A DNA stretch of 64,000 bases from an uncultured Christensenellaceae bacterium (GTDB taxonomy: Bacteria > Bacillota > Clostridia > Christensenellales > UBA3700): NCBI GenBank assembly GCA_944381365.1, contig CALWKW010000004.1:62001-126000 (forward strand), given 5' to 3'. Shown piece after piece: positions 54,326-63,998 of the stretch. The translations under genes and the position numbers were made by a program. A model generated the notes under the pieces. It was not told the origin of the DNA, did no database searches, and saw only the letters and a program-made list of their open reading frames with translations. Position 1 is the first letter of the stretch. Each line of letters starts with the position of its first letter.

Positions 54326-55504
54326 ATGATAAAGAAATTTAAGTTGCCGAAAGGCATACAGGATTATTTGCCGGATGATTGTTATTCAAAAAGAATAATA
54401 GAAGGCAAAATTATGAATTGTTTTAAGTATTACGGCTTTAAAGAAATCGAATCGCCTGTACTTGAAAGATATGAGCTTTTTGACGGCGGTGTGGGTAATG
54501 TAGAACTCAACAAATTGTTCAAAGTCGCAGATATTGACGGAGATTTGCTTGTATTAAGACCAGATATTACCATGCCTATATCCCGTATAGTATGCACAAA
54601 GCTAGATGACGGCTGTCAAAAACTTTGTTATCTCGGCAATTCTTTCAGTGCGATAGAAAATGAAGGAAGACTCAGAGAATTTACCCAAGCAGGTATAGAA
54701 ATTATGGGAGCAGAAGGCGATGATGTCGATGTCGAAGTCGTCATGCTTGCCATAAAAAGTTTGCTTTCTATGGGGCTTGAAGATTTTCAGATAGAGCTTG
54801 GAAATGTAGCATTTTTTGAAGGATTGCTACAAGCTTTTGAGATAGGCGAAGAAGACAGCGAAATTTTGGTAAACTCTATCGAATCCAAAAACGGTATCAA
54901 ACTTTATTCGCTCTCCAAGGACATGAACCAAAAACTTTTGGAAAGTTTGTCAAAACTTCCTATGTTGTTTGGCGGAGAAGAAGTCTTGAAGGAGGCAGAA
55001 AAGATGTGTCTCAATGACAAGATGTTGAGAGCAGTGCAAAACCTTGAAAAGGTCTACAACGGCATAAAGCTTTTGGGATATGAAAAATATATTTGCTTTG
55101 ATCTCAGTATTGTAGGCAAGATGAGATATTATTCCGGTATGGTAATGAGAGGTATCGTCAAAGGTATCGGTCGTCCCGTTTTGTCAGGCGGAAGATATGA
55201 CGGACTTTGCGATGCGTTTGGCAAACATACTCCCGCAGTCGGTTTTGCCGTAAGTATAGGATATGTGATGTCGGTATTGAGAAAGTACGGACTCTTGGAG
55301 CAATCTCCTAAGGTTCAGCTCATTGTAGGTTATCAGCCTGATATGATGAAAAAGGCAGAAGACTATGTGGACAAAATGAGAAGTCAAGGTATAAATGCCG
55401 TTTGCAGTTTTGCTACCGATATTCACAATTTGAAGATAAATAAAGAAGTGATCGGTGCCGAAAAGGCGGTGTATATTACACAAAAGGATATGGTGGAGTG
55501 CTGA
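54326..55504 (+). CDS. hisZ: ATP phosphoribosyltransferase regulatory subunit
   Basis: 392 residues, a HisRS-like protein that has lost tRNA charging and regulates HisG. LPKGIQDYLPDD start, motif 2-like LRPDITMPISRIV and GRLREFTQAGIEIMG, then motif 3-like LSGGRYDGL. The ATG at 54326 follows TAGGT; an ATG at 54308 is possible. Presence of hisZ fits the short hisG that follows 1 nt after. Confidence 0.92.
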   Translation: MIKKFKLPKGIQDYLPDDCYSKRIIEGKIMNCFKYYGFKEIESPVLERYELFDGGVGNVELNKLFKVADIDGDLLVLRPDITMPISRIVCTKLDDGCQKLCYLGNSFSAIENEGRLREFTQAGIEIMGAEGDDVDVEVVMLAIKSLLSMGLEDFQIELGNVAFFEGLLQAFEIGEEDSEILVNSIESKNGIKLYSLSKDMNQKLLESLSKLPMLFGGEEVLKEAEKMCLNDKMLRAVQNLEKVYNGIKLLGYEKYICFDLSIVGKMRYYSGMVMRGIVKGIGRPVLSGGRYDGLCDAFGKHTPAVGFAVSIGYVMSVLRKYGLLEQSPKVQLIVGYQPDMMKKAEDYVDKMRSQGINAVCSFATDIHNLKINKEVIGAEKAVYITQKDMVEC

Positions 55505-55505
55505 T

Positions 55506-56150
55506 ATGAAAGATAAAGTGACATTTGCTTTGGCAAAAGGCAGACTTGCCGAAAAATCTGTGGATATTCTCGAAAAGTGCGGTGTAGACTGCCGTCATAT
55601 ACTCGAGCCTTCAAGAAAACTCGTGATGATGGACAAAAGCGGAAAATATGAATTTATTTTTGTAAAGCCCAGCGATGTTCCTATCTATGTAGAGCACGGC
55701 GTGGCAGATATAGGAGTTGTGGGTAAAGATACATTGCTCGAAGAAGACAGAGATGTATACGAGCTTATAGACTTGGGATTTGCAAAATGCAGACTATGTC
55801 TTGCGGGATACAAAGACACCGATTTGTCAAAACCCAAAAATTCTTTGAGAGTAGCTACAAAATATGTCAATGTGGCAAAAGACTATTTTGACGCAAAAGG
55901 ACAGAATGTAGAAATCATACCTTTGCACGGCTCGATAGAGCTTGGACCTATCGTAGGACTTAGCGATATTATTCTCGATATCGTGGAAAGCGGAAAGACA
56001 TTGCAGGAAAACAATCTTTGCGTATTGGAAGAAATCGTACATTGTTCGGCAAGACTTATCACAAACAAGGTTAGTCTCAAGACAAAGGCAGAAACTATCA
56101 AGCCTTTGGTCAATAAAATAGATGCGATAATAAAGTCGCAAAACCAATAA
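55506..56150 (+). CDS. hisG: ATP phosphoribosyltransferase, short form
   Basis: First committed step of histidine synthesis (ATP + PRPP). 214 residues; lacks the C-terminal regulatory domain of the long form, so it needs HisZ. Seen: FALAKGRLAEKSVDIL, KPSDVPIYVEHGVADIGVVG and the PRPP loop DIVESGKTLQEN. An in-frame ATG further upstream (55455) lies inside hisZ and has no site. Confidence 0.95.
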   Translation: MKDKVTFALAKGRLAEKSVDILEKCGVDCRHILEPSRKLVMMDKSGKYEFIFVKPSDVPIYVEHGVADIGVVGKDTLLEEDRDVYELIDLGFAKCRLCLAGYKDTDLSKPKNSLRVATKYVNVAKDYFDAKGQNVEIIPLHGSIELGPIVGLSDIILDIVESGKTLQENNLCVLEEIVHCSARLITNKVSLKTKAETIKPLVNKIDAIIKSQNQ

Positions 56151-56180
56151 TCAGGAATTTATAAGTAAAAGAGGTGAAGT

Positions 56181-57464
56181 ATGTCAGTGCCTATATTAAG
56201 ATACGGCGTAGACGATATGACAAGAGTATTCGGCAGAACTCAGCTTGACAATACCGACTATATCAAAGCCGTAGACGACATAATTGACGATGTGAGAAAA
56301 AGAGGAGACGAGGCTTTGTTTGAGTATGCTTTGAAGTTTGACAAGCAGACCATAAACGAGCAAAATATTCAAGTAAGCGAAGATGAATTTGAAAAGGCTT
56401 ATGAAGCGGTAGACAAAAGTCTTGTGGAAAGTCTTAGAAAAGCTATAAAAAATGTGCTTGACTATCATACTCGCCAAAGAGATAAATTCAAAAACAGCTT
56501 TTTTGAGAGCGGAGCAAACGGCAAAAGCAAGCTTGGCTGGATATACAGACCTTTAAAAAGAGTAGGATTGTATGTCCCCGGTGGCAAAGCAAGCTATCCT
56601 TCTACCGTGCTTATGACGGCATTGCCCGCTATCGCCGCAGGTGTAGAAGAAGTGGTGGTGACTACTCCCAATATCAACAATCCCGCTATTTTGGTGGCAT
56701 GCAAAGAATGCGGTATTAAAAAGATTTATAAAGTAGGCGGAGCCCAAGCTGTCGCAGCACTTGCCTATGGCACAAAATCCATACCGAGAGTAGACTTGAT
56801 TGCAGGTCCCGGGAATGTATTTGTTACATTGGCAAAAAAGCAGGTTTTCGGACATGTAGCGATTGATATGATTGCAGGTCCCAGCGAAATTTTGGTCATT
56901 GCTGACGAAACGGCAAATGTAAAGTACCTTGCAAGCGACATGCTTTCTCAAGCCGAACATGACGAGCAAGCGGCAAGTTTTTTGGTGACAACAAGCGAAA
57001 AGCTTGCAAAAGAAGTGGCAGAGGAACTTGACAGACAGACGGCTTTATTGGAGAGAAAAAGCATAATCGAGAAGTCTTTAATAAACAACGGCACAATAAT
57101 TATTGCAAAAGACATGGACGAGGCTATCGAGATAGCTGACGCTATAGCTCCCGAACATCTCGAAGTATGCACAAAAGACGCAGACAAAATCGCTTTGAGA
57201 TTATCAAATGCAGGAGCCATCTTTGTAGGCAATTATTCTCCCGAGCCTTTGGGCGATTATTTTGCAGGACCTTCGCATGTGCTTCCTACAAGCGGCAGTG
57301 CGAGATATTCTTCTGTGCTCAGCGTGGATACATTCATGAAGAAGATAAGCTATATAGAGTATTCAAAAGAAGATTTGCTTGTATCGGCTGACGATATTAT
57401 ATCCATAGCCGAATGTGAGGGATTTACGGCTCACGCCAATACTATAAAACTAAGAAAACAATAA
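56181..57464 (+). CDS. hisD: histidinol dehydrogenase
   Basis: Oxidises histidinol to histidine with NAD+, zinc-dependent. 427 residues. PLKRVGLYVPGGKASYPST, KVGGAQAVAALAYGT, DRIAGP-type DLIAGPGNVFVT, SQAEHDEQA (zinc His) and PLGDYFAGPSHVLPT are all present. ATG after AGAGGTG. Note that hisC does not follow. Confidence 0.96.
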   Translation: MSVPILRYGVDDMTRVFGRTQLDNTDYIKAVDDIIDDVRKRGDEALFEYALKFDKQTINEQNIQVSEDEFEKAYEAVDKSLVESLRKAIKNVLDYHTRQRDKFKNSFFESGANGKSKLGWIYRPLKRVGLYVPGGKASYPSTVLMTALPAIAAGVEEVVVTTPNINNPAILVACKECGIKKIYKVGGAQAVAALAYGTKSIPRVDLIAGPGNVFVTLAKKQVFGHVAIDMIAGPSEILVIADETANVKYLASDMLSQAEHDEQAASFLVTTSEKLAKEVAEELDRQTALLERKSIIEKSLINNGTIIIAKDMDEAIEIADAIAPEHLEVCTKDADKIALRLSNAGAIFVGNYSPEPLGDYFAGPSHVLPTSGSARYSSVLSVDTFMKKISYIEYSKEDLLVSADDIISIAECEGFTAHANTIKLRKQ

Positions 57465-57486
57465 TAGTTATGCTAAAGGAGTAAAT

Positions 57487-58068
57487 ATGAGAAAAGCTAG
57501 TATCGAAAGAAACACAAACGAAACAAAGATCAAACTTTCCATCAATCTTGACGGCAAGGGAACTTACAATGTGAATACGGGCTTGGGATTTTTTGACCAC
57601 ATGATGACATTGTTTGCATGTCATTCGGGTTTTGACTTTTGCGTAGACTGTCAGGGCGATATAAGAGTAGACGGACATCACTCTGTCGAAGATATCGGAA
57701 TAGTATTGGGAAAGGCTGTGGCAGAAGCTTTGGGGGATAAAGTGGGCATAAAAAGATATGCAAGCGTCACAATCCCTATGGACGAAAGCCTTGCAAATGT
57801 GACAATGGATATAAGCGGTAGACCTTTTCTCGTGTATAATGCAGAGGGTATGACGGGTAAAGTAGGCGATTTTGATATCGAACTCGTAGAAGAATTCTTT
57901 AGAGCGGTGTCGAATTACGGCGGAATTACTTTGCATATCAATCTTTTGTACGGCTCAAACAATCATCACAAAATAGAGGCAATCTTCAAGGCTTTTGCAA
58001 GAGCATTGAAAGAGGCAAGCACGATTGTAAGCGACAAACTTCCTTCGTCAAAGGGTGTACTCGAATGA
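57487..58068 (+). CDS. hisB: imidazoleglycerol-phosphate dehydratase
   Basis: 193 residues, monofunctional type (no phosphatase half). Mn-binding His motifs: FFDHMMTLFACHSGFD, GHHSVEDIGIVLG and a C-terminal HHKIEAIFKAFARAL. ATG after AAAGGAG. Overlaps hisH by 4 nt. Confidence 0.95.
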   Translation: MRKASIERNTNETKIKLSINLDGKGTYNVNTGLGFFDHMMTLFACHSGFDFCVDCQGDIRVDGHHSVEDIGIVLGKAVAEALGDKVGIKRYASVTIPMDESLANVTMDISGRPFLVYNAEGMTGKVGDFDIELVEEFFRAVSNYGGITLHINLLYGSNNHHKIEAIFKAFARALKEASTIVSDKLPSSKGVLE

Positions 58069-58664
58069 TATCGATAATCGACTATGGTATGGGCAATCTG
58101 AGAAGCGTGCAGAAAGCCTTTGAATTTATAGGACAAAAAGCAATCATTACAAACAAGGCGGCAGATTTAAAAGACGCCGACCATATAGTATTGCCTGGAG
58201 TAGGTGCGTTCAAGGACGCAATGGAGGCTCTCAAGAAAACAAATCTCACTTGCGTACTCAAAGATGAGATAGCAAAAGGCAAGCCGTTTTTGGGAATATG
58301 TCTAGGAATGCAAATGCTTTTTGACAAAAGTTTTGAAGACGGCGAGCATGAAGGATTGGGACTTATAAAAGGCGAAGTAGTGAGATTTGATACATCTTTA
58401 AAAGTGCCTCATATCGGATGGAATCAGCTCATTATCAAAAAACAAACTCCCTTGTTTGATAAAATAGACGATTTGAATTATTATTTCGTGCATAGTTATC
58501 ACGCAAGCGGATGCAGAAAAGAAGATATAGAGACGACTTGTCGATATGATTATGAATTTGTCGCATCCGTCAACAAAGATAATATTTTCGGTGTTCAGTT
58601 TCATCCCGAAAAAAGCGGAGATACGGGACTTAAATTGCTTGAGAATTTCAGCAAGATAAAATAG
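58065..58664 (+). CDS. hisH: imidazole glycerol phosphate synthase, glutaminase subunit
   Basis: 199 residues, class I glutamine amidotransferase. DYGMGNLRSV start, LPGVGAFKDAM, catalytic Cys in GICLGMQMLF, and the His-Glu pair in QFHPEKSG. Supplies ammonia to HisF. Confidence 0.96.
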   Translation: MISIIDYGMGNLRSVQKAFEFIGQKAIITNKAADLKDADHIVLPGVGAFKDAMEALKKTNLTCVLKDEIAKGKPFLGICLGMQMLFDKSFEDGEHEGLGLIKGEVVRFDTSLKVPHIGWNQLIIKKQTPLFDKIDDLNYYFVHSYHASGCRKEDIETTCRYDYEFVASVNKDNIFGVQFHPEKSGDTGLKLLENFSKIK

Positions 58665-58742
58665 ACAAAATAAAAATTTATCCGATTGTTTTGCTCGGAT
58701 AGAAAAAAATACAAATCAAAAATATCAGAATACGGAGATAAA

Positions 58743-59450
58743 ATGATACTTTTTCCTGCGGTAGATGTACTAGACAACAGAGCAGTAAGACTTTTGTACG
58801 GCAAAAGAGATGAAGTCACAGATTACGGCACGCCATTGGATATGGCTTTAAGATGGCAAGAAAGCGGTGCTCAATATCTTCATATTGTAGACTTAAACGG
58901 AGCTTTTGACGATAGCCTTGTCAACAAAAAGACGCTTGTCGAACTCATAAAGAATGTAAAGATTCCCGTCCAAATAGGCGGCGGCATAAAGACTTTTGAC
59001 AAAATCAAATTTTATCTCGAAGAAGTGGGAGCAAGCAGAGTCATTGTCGGTACGGCATGCGTGACAAATCCCGATATGATGGACTTAGCTTGTGCAAAAT
59101 ACGGCAACAAGATTGCTTCTGGAATAGACGCAAAAGACGGATTTGTAGCTATAAAAGGCTGGGTGGAAAAAAGCACTCTTACACCTCTCGGAGTAGCTTT
59201 GGATATGAAAAAAAGAGGTGTTGACACCGTGATTTATACCGATATAAGCAGAGACGGAGCATTGTGCGGAGCAAATATCGAGTCTACGGCAAAGCTCTCT
59301 CAAGACAGCGGAATGAATATTATTGCAAGCGGCGGTATGGCAAGTCTTGACGATATAAAAGCCGTCAAGAAAAATAATATCTACGGAGCAATACTCGGTA
59401 GAGCAATTTATACAGGTGCGATAGATCTGAAAGAAGCATTGAAAATATAA
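58743..59450 (+). CDS. hisA: ProFAR isomerase
   Basis: 235 residues, (beta/alpha)8 barrel. FPAVDVLDNRAVRL (catalytic Asp), LHIVDLNGAF, IQIGGG-type PVQIGGGIK, YTDISRDGALCG (second Asp) and SGGMASLDDI. ATG after GGAGAT; the open frame begins earlier, at 58686, without a site. Confidence 0.95.
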   Translation: MILFPAVDVLDNRAVRLLYGKRDEVTDYGTPLDMALRWQESGAQYLHIVDLNGAFDDSLVNKKTLVELIKNVKIPVQIGGGIKTFDKIKFYLEEVGASRVIVGTACVTNPDMMDLACAKYGNKIASGIDAKDGFVAIKGWVEKSTLTPLGVALDMKKRGVDTVIYTDISRDGALCGANIESTAKLSQDSGMNIIASGGMASLDDIKAVKKNNIYGAILGRAIYTGAIDLKEALKI

Positions 59451-59543
59451 ATTGATTTTATAGATTTGCTGTAAATGATTTATAAGAAAATCTTAAAAGA
59501 TTGACAGGAAAAAACAAAATAAAATTTAAATCAGAGGACAAAA

Positions 59544-60305
59544 TTGTTAAACAAACGAATAATCCCTTGTCTTGATATCAACAAAGGCAGAGTAGTAAAG
59601 GGAGTAAATTTTCTCAACTTAATAGATGCAGGCGATCCTGTGGAGGTAGCAAAGGCATACAATGCGATGCGTGCAGATGAGATAGTATTTTTGGATATTA
59701 CCGCATCTCACGAAGGCAGAGCTACTATATACGATGTGATTGCAAGAGCTGCCGAACAAGTCTTTATACCGCTTACGGTTGGCGGAGGTATATCGACAGT
59801 CGAGCATTTCAGAAATCTTCTCAATCTCGGAGCGGACAAAATAAGCGTCAATTCGGCAGCCATAAAAAATCCCGATTTGATTACCGATGCGGCTTTGAAA
59901 TTCGGAAGACAATGCGTAGTCGTGGCGATAGACGCAAAGAAAAACGATAAAGGAAGTTTTGATGTATATCTCAACGGCGGAAGAATAAATACAGGCATAG
60001 ACGCTATCGATTGGGCGATTGAGGCAGAAAAAAGAGGAGCAGGCGAAATACTTTTGACTTCTATGGATTGCGATGGCACTAAAAAAGGATATGATTTAGA
60101 TTTGACAAAAAGAGTTTGTCAGACAGTCAGAATTCCCGTAATTGCCAGCGGAGGAGCAGGAAACAAAGAGCATTTCAAAGAAGTATTGGATGAAAGTGTT
60201 GGTGCTGACGCAGCACTTGCGGCATCTCTCTTCCACTTCAAAGAATTGGAAATAAAAGATTTGAAAGAATATCTCAAAAAGGAGAATATACCCGTGAGAT
60301 TATAA
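59544..60305 (+). CDS. hisF: imidazole glycerol phosphate synthase, cyclase subunit
   Basis: 253 residues, barrel partner of His[57 protein letters not shown] and [11 protein letters not shown]. It starts with TTG at 8 nt after AGAGG; no ATG alternative fits. Confidence 0.95.
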   Translation: MLNKRIIPCLDINKGRVVKGVNFLNLIDAGDPVEVAKAYNAMRADEIVFLDITASHEGRATIYDVIARAAEQVFIPLTVGGGISTVEHFRNLLNLGADKISVNSAAIKNPDLITDAALKFGRQCVVVAIDAKKNDKGSFDVYLNGGRINTGIDAIDWAIEAEKRGAGEILLTSMDCDGTKKGYDLDLTKRVCQTVRIPVIASGGAGNKEHFKEVLDESVGADAALAASLFHFKELEIKDLKEYLKKENIPVRL

Positions 60306-60322
60306 TCGGGGGAAAGAGAATT

Positions 60323-61006
60323 ATGGAAGAATTGAAAATCAAGTATGACGAAAAAGGACTTGTGTGTGCGATAGCACAAGATGTATATACAGGCGAAGTA
60401 CTTATGCAGGCTTATATGAATGAAGAAGCTCTGAACAAGACATTGGAGAGCGGTTTTGCTCATTATTACAGCCGTTCTAGAAAATGTCTTTGGAAGAAGG
60501 GCGAAACTTCGGGACATCTTCAGAAAGTCAAAAAAATATTGTACGATTGCGACAGCGATTGTCTTTTGCTTTTGATAGACCAGACGGGAAGTGCTTGTCA
60601 TACCGGCAACAGAAGCTGTTTTTATCGTACACTCAAAGAATTTGAGTTTGTGCCTGACTATAAGATAGTTTTTGACGATGTAAAAACAATAAAAGAAAGA
60701 CACGAAAATCCCGTAGAAGGCTCATATACAAATTATCTTTTTGACAAAGGCATAGAAAAAATATGCAAAAAAGTGGGCGAAGAAGCTACCGAAAGCGTAA
60801 TTGCCGCAGTCGCAGGTAAAAAGGGAGAATTGGTGGGGGAACTATGCGATTTGCTATATCACTGCCTTGTGCTTGCAGAAGCCAGCGGAATAAGCGTTCA
60901 GGATATCTTTCAGGAAGTAATGGCAAGAAAAGGCAAGGCTCCCAATCCCAAATATGCGAGTGACAACATAAAGAGCAACAGCGACAAAATCAAGGAAGAA
61001 AAATAA
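60323..61006 (+). CDS. hisIE: fused phosphoribosyl-AMP cyclohydrolase / phosphoribosyl-ATP pyrophosphatase
   Basis: 227 residues. N-half His[50 protein letters not shown] (Zn/Mg Cys). C-half His[46 protein letters not shown]. Catalyses steps 2 and 3. Last his gene; a hairpin without a T run follows at 61012-61040. Confidence 0.95.
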   Translation: MEELKIKYDEKGLVCAIAQDVYTGEVLMQAYMNEEALNKTLESGFAHYYSRSRKCLWKKGETSGHLQKVKKILYDCDSDCLLLLIDQTGSACHTGNRSCFYRTLKEFEFVPDYKIVFDDVKTIKERHENPVEGSYTNYLFDKGIEKICKKVGEEATESVIAAVAGKKGELVGELCDLLYHCLVLAEASGISVQDIFQEVMARKGKAPNPKYASDNIKSNSDKIKEEK

Positions 61007-61011
61007 AATTT

Positions 61012-61040
61012 AAGTTATAAAAACGAAAAATTTATAACTT
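61012..61040 (+). terminator. possible weak terminator after hisIE
   Basis: 10-bp stem aagttataaa/tttataactt with a 9-nt loop but no T run, so readthrough into the next gene is possible. Confidence 0.4.
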
Positions 61041-61185
61041 ATCATACCGAATTATGGCAAAAACTCATAGATTTTTGTAAAAATATTATAAAAATTGCAA
61101 TCTTGTATTGATTTTGTCTTTTTGAGATGTTAGAATATAAAACAATATAAATAAAACCGAATTCACACAAAAAGGAGAAACTATT

Positions 61186-62157
61186 ATGGACAAAGGAACA
61201 CTTTTATCTTTTAGACCACAAATCAAAGTAATTGATGCTACATTGAGAGACGGAGGCTTGGTAAACGATTTTTATTTTGAAGACGATTTTGTAAAAAAAC
61301 TCTATCAGACAAATATTCAAGCCGGTGTAGATTATATGGAATTCGGTTATAAGGCATCCAAGGATATTTTTGACAAATCAAAATACGGCAAATGGAAATT
61401 CTGTGACGAAAAAGACATAAGAGATATCGTAGGCGACAATAATACCGACCTTAAGATATCGGTAATGGCAGATGTAGGCAGAACAGACCTCGAAAAGGAT
61501 ATATTGCCCAAAGACGAAAGCGTAATCGATATGGTGAGAGTAGCAAGTTATGTAAATACAATACCTGCCGCTATCGATATGGTAGAGCATTGTGCAAAAA
61601 AAGGTTATGAAACAACCGTAAATATCATGGCTATTTCACACTCAAACGACAGCGATTTGGAGCAAGTACTCGATCTTATCGGAAACAGCCCCGCTGACGG
61701 AATATACATTGTAGACAGCTACGGCTCATTGTACCCCGAGCAAATCAGAAGAATTGCCGATAAATATCTTAATATAGCGGCAAAATACAATAAGTATGTC
61801 GGTATTCATGCTCACAACAACCAGCAGCTTGCTTTTGCAAACACTATCGATGCGGTAGCTTGCGGAGTAAACTATCTCGATGCTACGGTAAACAGCCTCG
61901 GCAGAGGAGCAGGCAACTGTCCTTTGGAATTGCTTTTAGGATTTCTTAAAAATCCTAAATACAAATTGTATCCTGTGCTTAAGTTTATAGAAGAAGAGAT
62001 GCTCAAGCTCAAGGAAAACGGACTTGTATGGGGCTATGACATACCTTATCTTATCACAGGAGTATTGGACAGACACCCTTCGGGAGCGATAGATTGCATC
62101 AAGAAAAAGCGTACTGATTATGCAAATATTTATCAAGAGCTTTTGGGCTTGGAATAA
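61186..62157 (+). CDS. HMGL-like (DRE-TIM metallolyase) aldolase-domain protein
   Basis: 323 residues, ATG after AAAGGAG. DATLRDGGLVND (residues 17-28) is the DRE-type catalytic motif, and GIHAHNNQQLAFAN holds the metal-binding HxH; LDATVNSLGRGAGNCPLELL matches 4-hydroxy-2-oxovalerate aldolase relatives. These enzymes do retro-aldol or Claisen chemistry with a divalent metal. No dehydrogenase partner (as in MhpF) is present, so the substrate is open; a role in surface sugar or amino acid synthesis is conceivable. Confidence 0.8.
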   Translation: MDKGTLLSFRPQIKVIDATLRDGGLVNDFYFEDDFVKKLYQTNIQAGVDYMEFGYKASKDIFDKSKYGKWKFCDEKDIRDIVGDNNTDLKISVMADVGRTDLEKDILPKDESVIDMVRVASYVNTIPAAIDMVEHCAKKGYETTVNIMAISHSNDSDLEQVLDLIGNSPADGIYIVDSYGSLYPEQIRRIADKYLNIAAKYNKYVGIHAHNNQQLAFANTIDAVACGVNYLDATVNSLGRGAGNCPLELLLGFLKNPKYKLYPVLKFIEEEMLKLKENGLVWGYDIPYLITGVLDRHPSGAIDCIKKKRTDYANIYQELLGLE

Positions 62158-62226
62158 AAAGTCTTGAATGCTGAAAATCTTTGAAAGCAAAACAAATATA
62201 CTGATTAATAAAATATTATAATATTT

Positions 62227-62260
62227 AGAGCGAAGCAATTTGTAGTTTCGCTCTTTTTTA
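62227..62260 (+). terminator. terminator after the aldolase gene
   Basis: 8-bp stem agagcgaa/ttcgctct with a 12-nt loop, then TTTTTTA. Confidence 0.85.
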
Positions 62261-62290
62261 TTTGATTGAGATATGATTTTTGCAATATAA

Positions 62291-62320
62291 TTGACAGAAT
62301 GAGTAATTGTGTAATAAAAT
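62291..62320 (+). promoter_or_regulatory. promoter of the McrB-like membrane protein gene
   Basis: Consensus TTGACA (62291-62296), 18-nt spacer, TAAAAT (62315-62320); start about 13 nt before ATG. Confidence 0.6.
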
Positions 62321-62339
62321 TTTAATAGGTACAAGGCGT

Positions 62340-63998
62340 ATGAAAATAAAAAGCAGATTTATAAGCAAAACTTTTTGGTTTGGTTTTTTAAAGGTAATTT
62401 TTATTACCTTCGGAGCTTTGTTTGTCCTTAGTATGCTCAACAATGGTTCGGCTCTCGACACCATTGCTTTGCGTATGCCTACTTCGCTGAAAAGTTTTTC
62501 TATTCATCCCTTGTCATGGCTTGTGCTTGCGGTATTTGTGACGGATATCATGTATGCCTTTATGGCAGCGAATGTCGTAAAATACATCAAGCGAAAATAC
62601 AAGACAAAAAAAGAAAAATACGGCAAAATCTGGTCAGGTATCTTTATCGGAGCTTGGATTGTAGGTTCTATACTTTTGGTGACTATCTATTATTTTGCAA
62701 ATACGCATAGTAATACTCGTTCTTTTACATGGGCAGATTTACTCAATATCTACTATACTTTGGCATTTTATGCGGTATTGTTTGTGGCTTTTTTGATATT
62801 GGAGTTGATTATAGAATGGCTTTATCAGAAAATAAGTTTTAAAGTAGAATCCAAAAAAATCTTTACAAAAGACAAGACGGGAAAATTCAAAGTCGCAGGG
62901 TTTAAGGGAAACGGCACCGTCTTTCCAAAACTCAACGGTATTGACCGCACTTTTGAAAATTATAAAGAGGACTTCAGCTTTCAGGAAATCAATCTCGAGG
63001 AGTTTTGCAACAATTTTTGCAATTATCTTTGGAGAAATAAAAAGTATTATACACTCGCCACTGTTCAGGCTTTTGTAAGTGCTTTGGCAAATACGAGATT
63101 TATTATTTTAAGAGGCAATCACGAAGATGTGAATTGTACGGATTTGCCCAAGTTTTTTGCCAAATTCGTGGGAGGGGACAGCACCGAAATCGAGGTGGCT
63201 CCTACATGGAGAGACGAAAAAGACCTTATAGGGTTTTACAACGATTATTCAAAGACTTTCCATGCTACGCAGTTTTTGGTGGCGGTATATCGCAGTACTT
63301 ATAAGACAAATACGATGAATTTGATTGTTATGGACGAAATAAACAATGCCAGAGTAGAAAAATACTTTGCTCCCATACTCAATCAGATAAACAGCGATAA
63401 GAAAGTAATAGATATTCAATCCAACATAAAGGACGATAAATATCCTTTGAATGCACCTTTCGGACTTTTGGATTGTGCAGACAATAATTGGTTTATAGGT
63501 ATAGAAGTCAGGGATGACAGCAAATATCGCATACCTGAAAAGGTCTACGGACTTGCGTGTGTGGTCGATGTCAGAATGACAAAAGTCGAAGAAAAAGTAG
63601 ATTATGTCAAGCCCATGCCAATGAATTATCTGTCTTTCATAAAGGCAAAAAAGCTTGCTTTGGAAAATGAAGTAATAGAGCAGGACGAGATAAAATTTAT
63701 AGACAAATTGTGCAAGTTTATGAATGAGCATTTTGTGCCTCTTGACAGAGACGCAAGAGAAAACAAGTACAAAAACTTCCTCAAAATGTTTTATGCGTGC
63801 GGCGGAAACAAAAAAATCGGTGTCAACAAAAATCTGTTTTCTTTGCTCACGAGTTATCTTGACGACAGTTCGATTGCAGTATCAAAAAAAGACCTTAAAT
63901 TCCTAAAATCAAGACTTATAGAAAGCTCTAATAATTACGATATGGCAGAGAGTATAGGGATTGTCGATAAAATGATTGAAAGCATGGGAAAAGAATAA
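62340..63998 (+). CDS. membrane protein with a degenerate McrB-type AAA+ domain
   Basis: 552 residues. Four hydrophobic helices fill the first 160 residues (about 11-33, 59-79, 98-120, 136-158). The rest resembles the McrB branch of AAA+ proteins: PTWRDEKDLIGFYNDYS (about 288-304) and Walker B NLIVMDEINNARVEKYF (about 327-343) are intact. Walker A, normally GxxGxGKS, reads ILRGNHEDVNCTDLPKFFA (about 256-274) with no Lys or second Gly; the sensor-1 GTxN region reads FIGIEV; and the KVxDRA arginine-finger region reads KVYGLA (about 401-406). So ATP hydrolysis is unlikely: a pseudo-ATPase scaffold. The gene ends 2 nt before the window edge; partners may lie beyond. Confidence 0.8.
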   Translation: MKIKSRFISKTFWFGFLKVIFITFGALFVLSMLNNGSALDTIALRMPTSLKSFSIHPLSWLVLAVFVTDIMYAFMAANVVKYIKRKYKTKKEKYGKIWSGIFIGAWIVGSILLVTIYYFANTHSNTRSFTWADLLNIYYTLAFYAVLFVAFLILELIIEWLYQKISFKVESKKIFTKDKTGKFKVAGFKGNGTVFPKLNGIDRTFENYKEDFSFQEINLEEFCNNFCNYLWRNKKYYTLATVQAFVSALANTRFIILRGNHEDVNCTDLPKFFAKFVGGDSTEIEVAPTWRDEKDLIGFYNDYSKTFHATQFLVAVYRSTYKTNTMNLIVMDEINNARVEKYFAPILNQINSDKKVIDIQSNIKDDKYPLNAPFGLLDCADNNWFIGIEVRDDSKYRIPEKVYGLACVVDVRMTKVEEKVDYVKPMPMNYLSFIKAKKLALENEVIEQDEIKFIDKLCKFMNEHFVPLDRDARENKYKNFLKMFYACGGNKKIGVNKNLFSLLTSYLDDSSIAVSKKDLKFLKSRLIESSNNYDMAESIGIVDKMIESMGKE

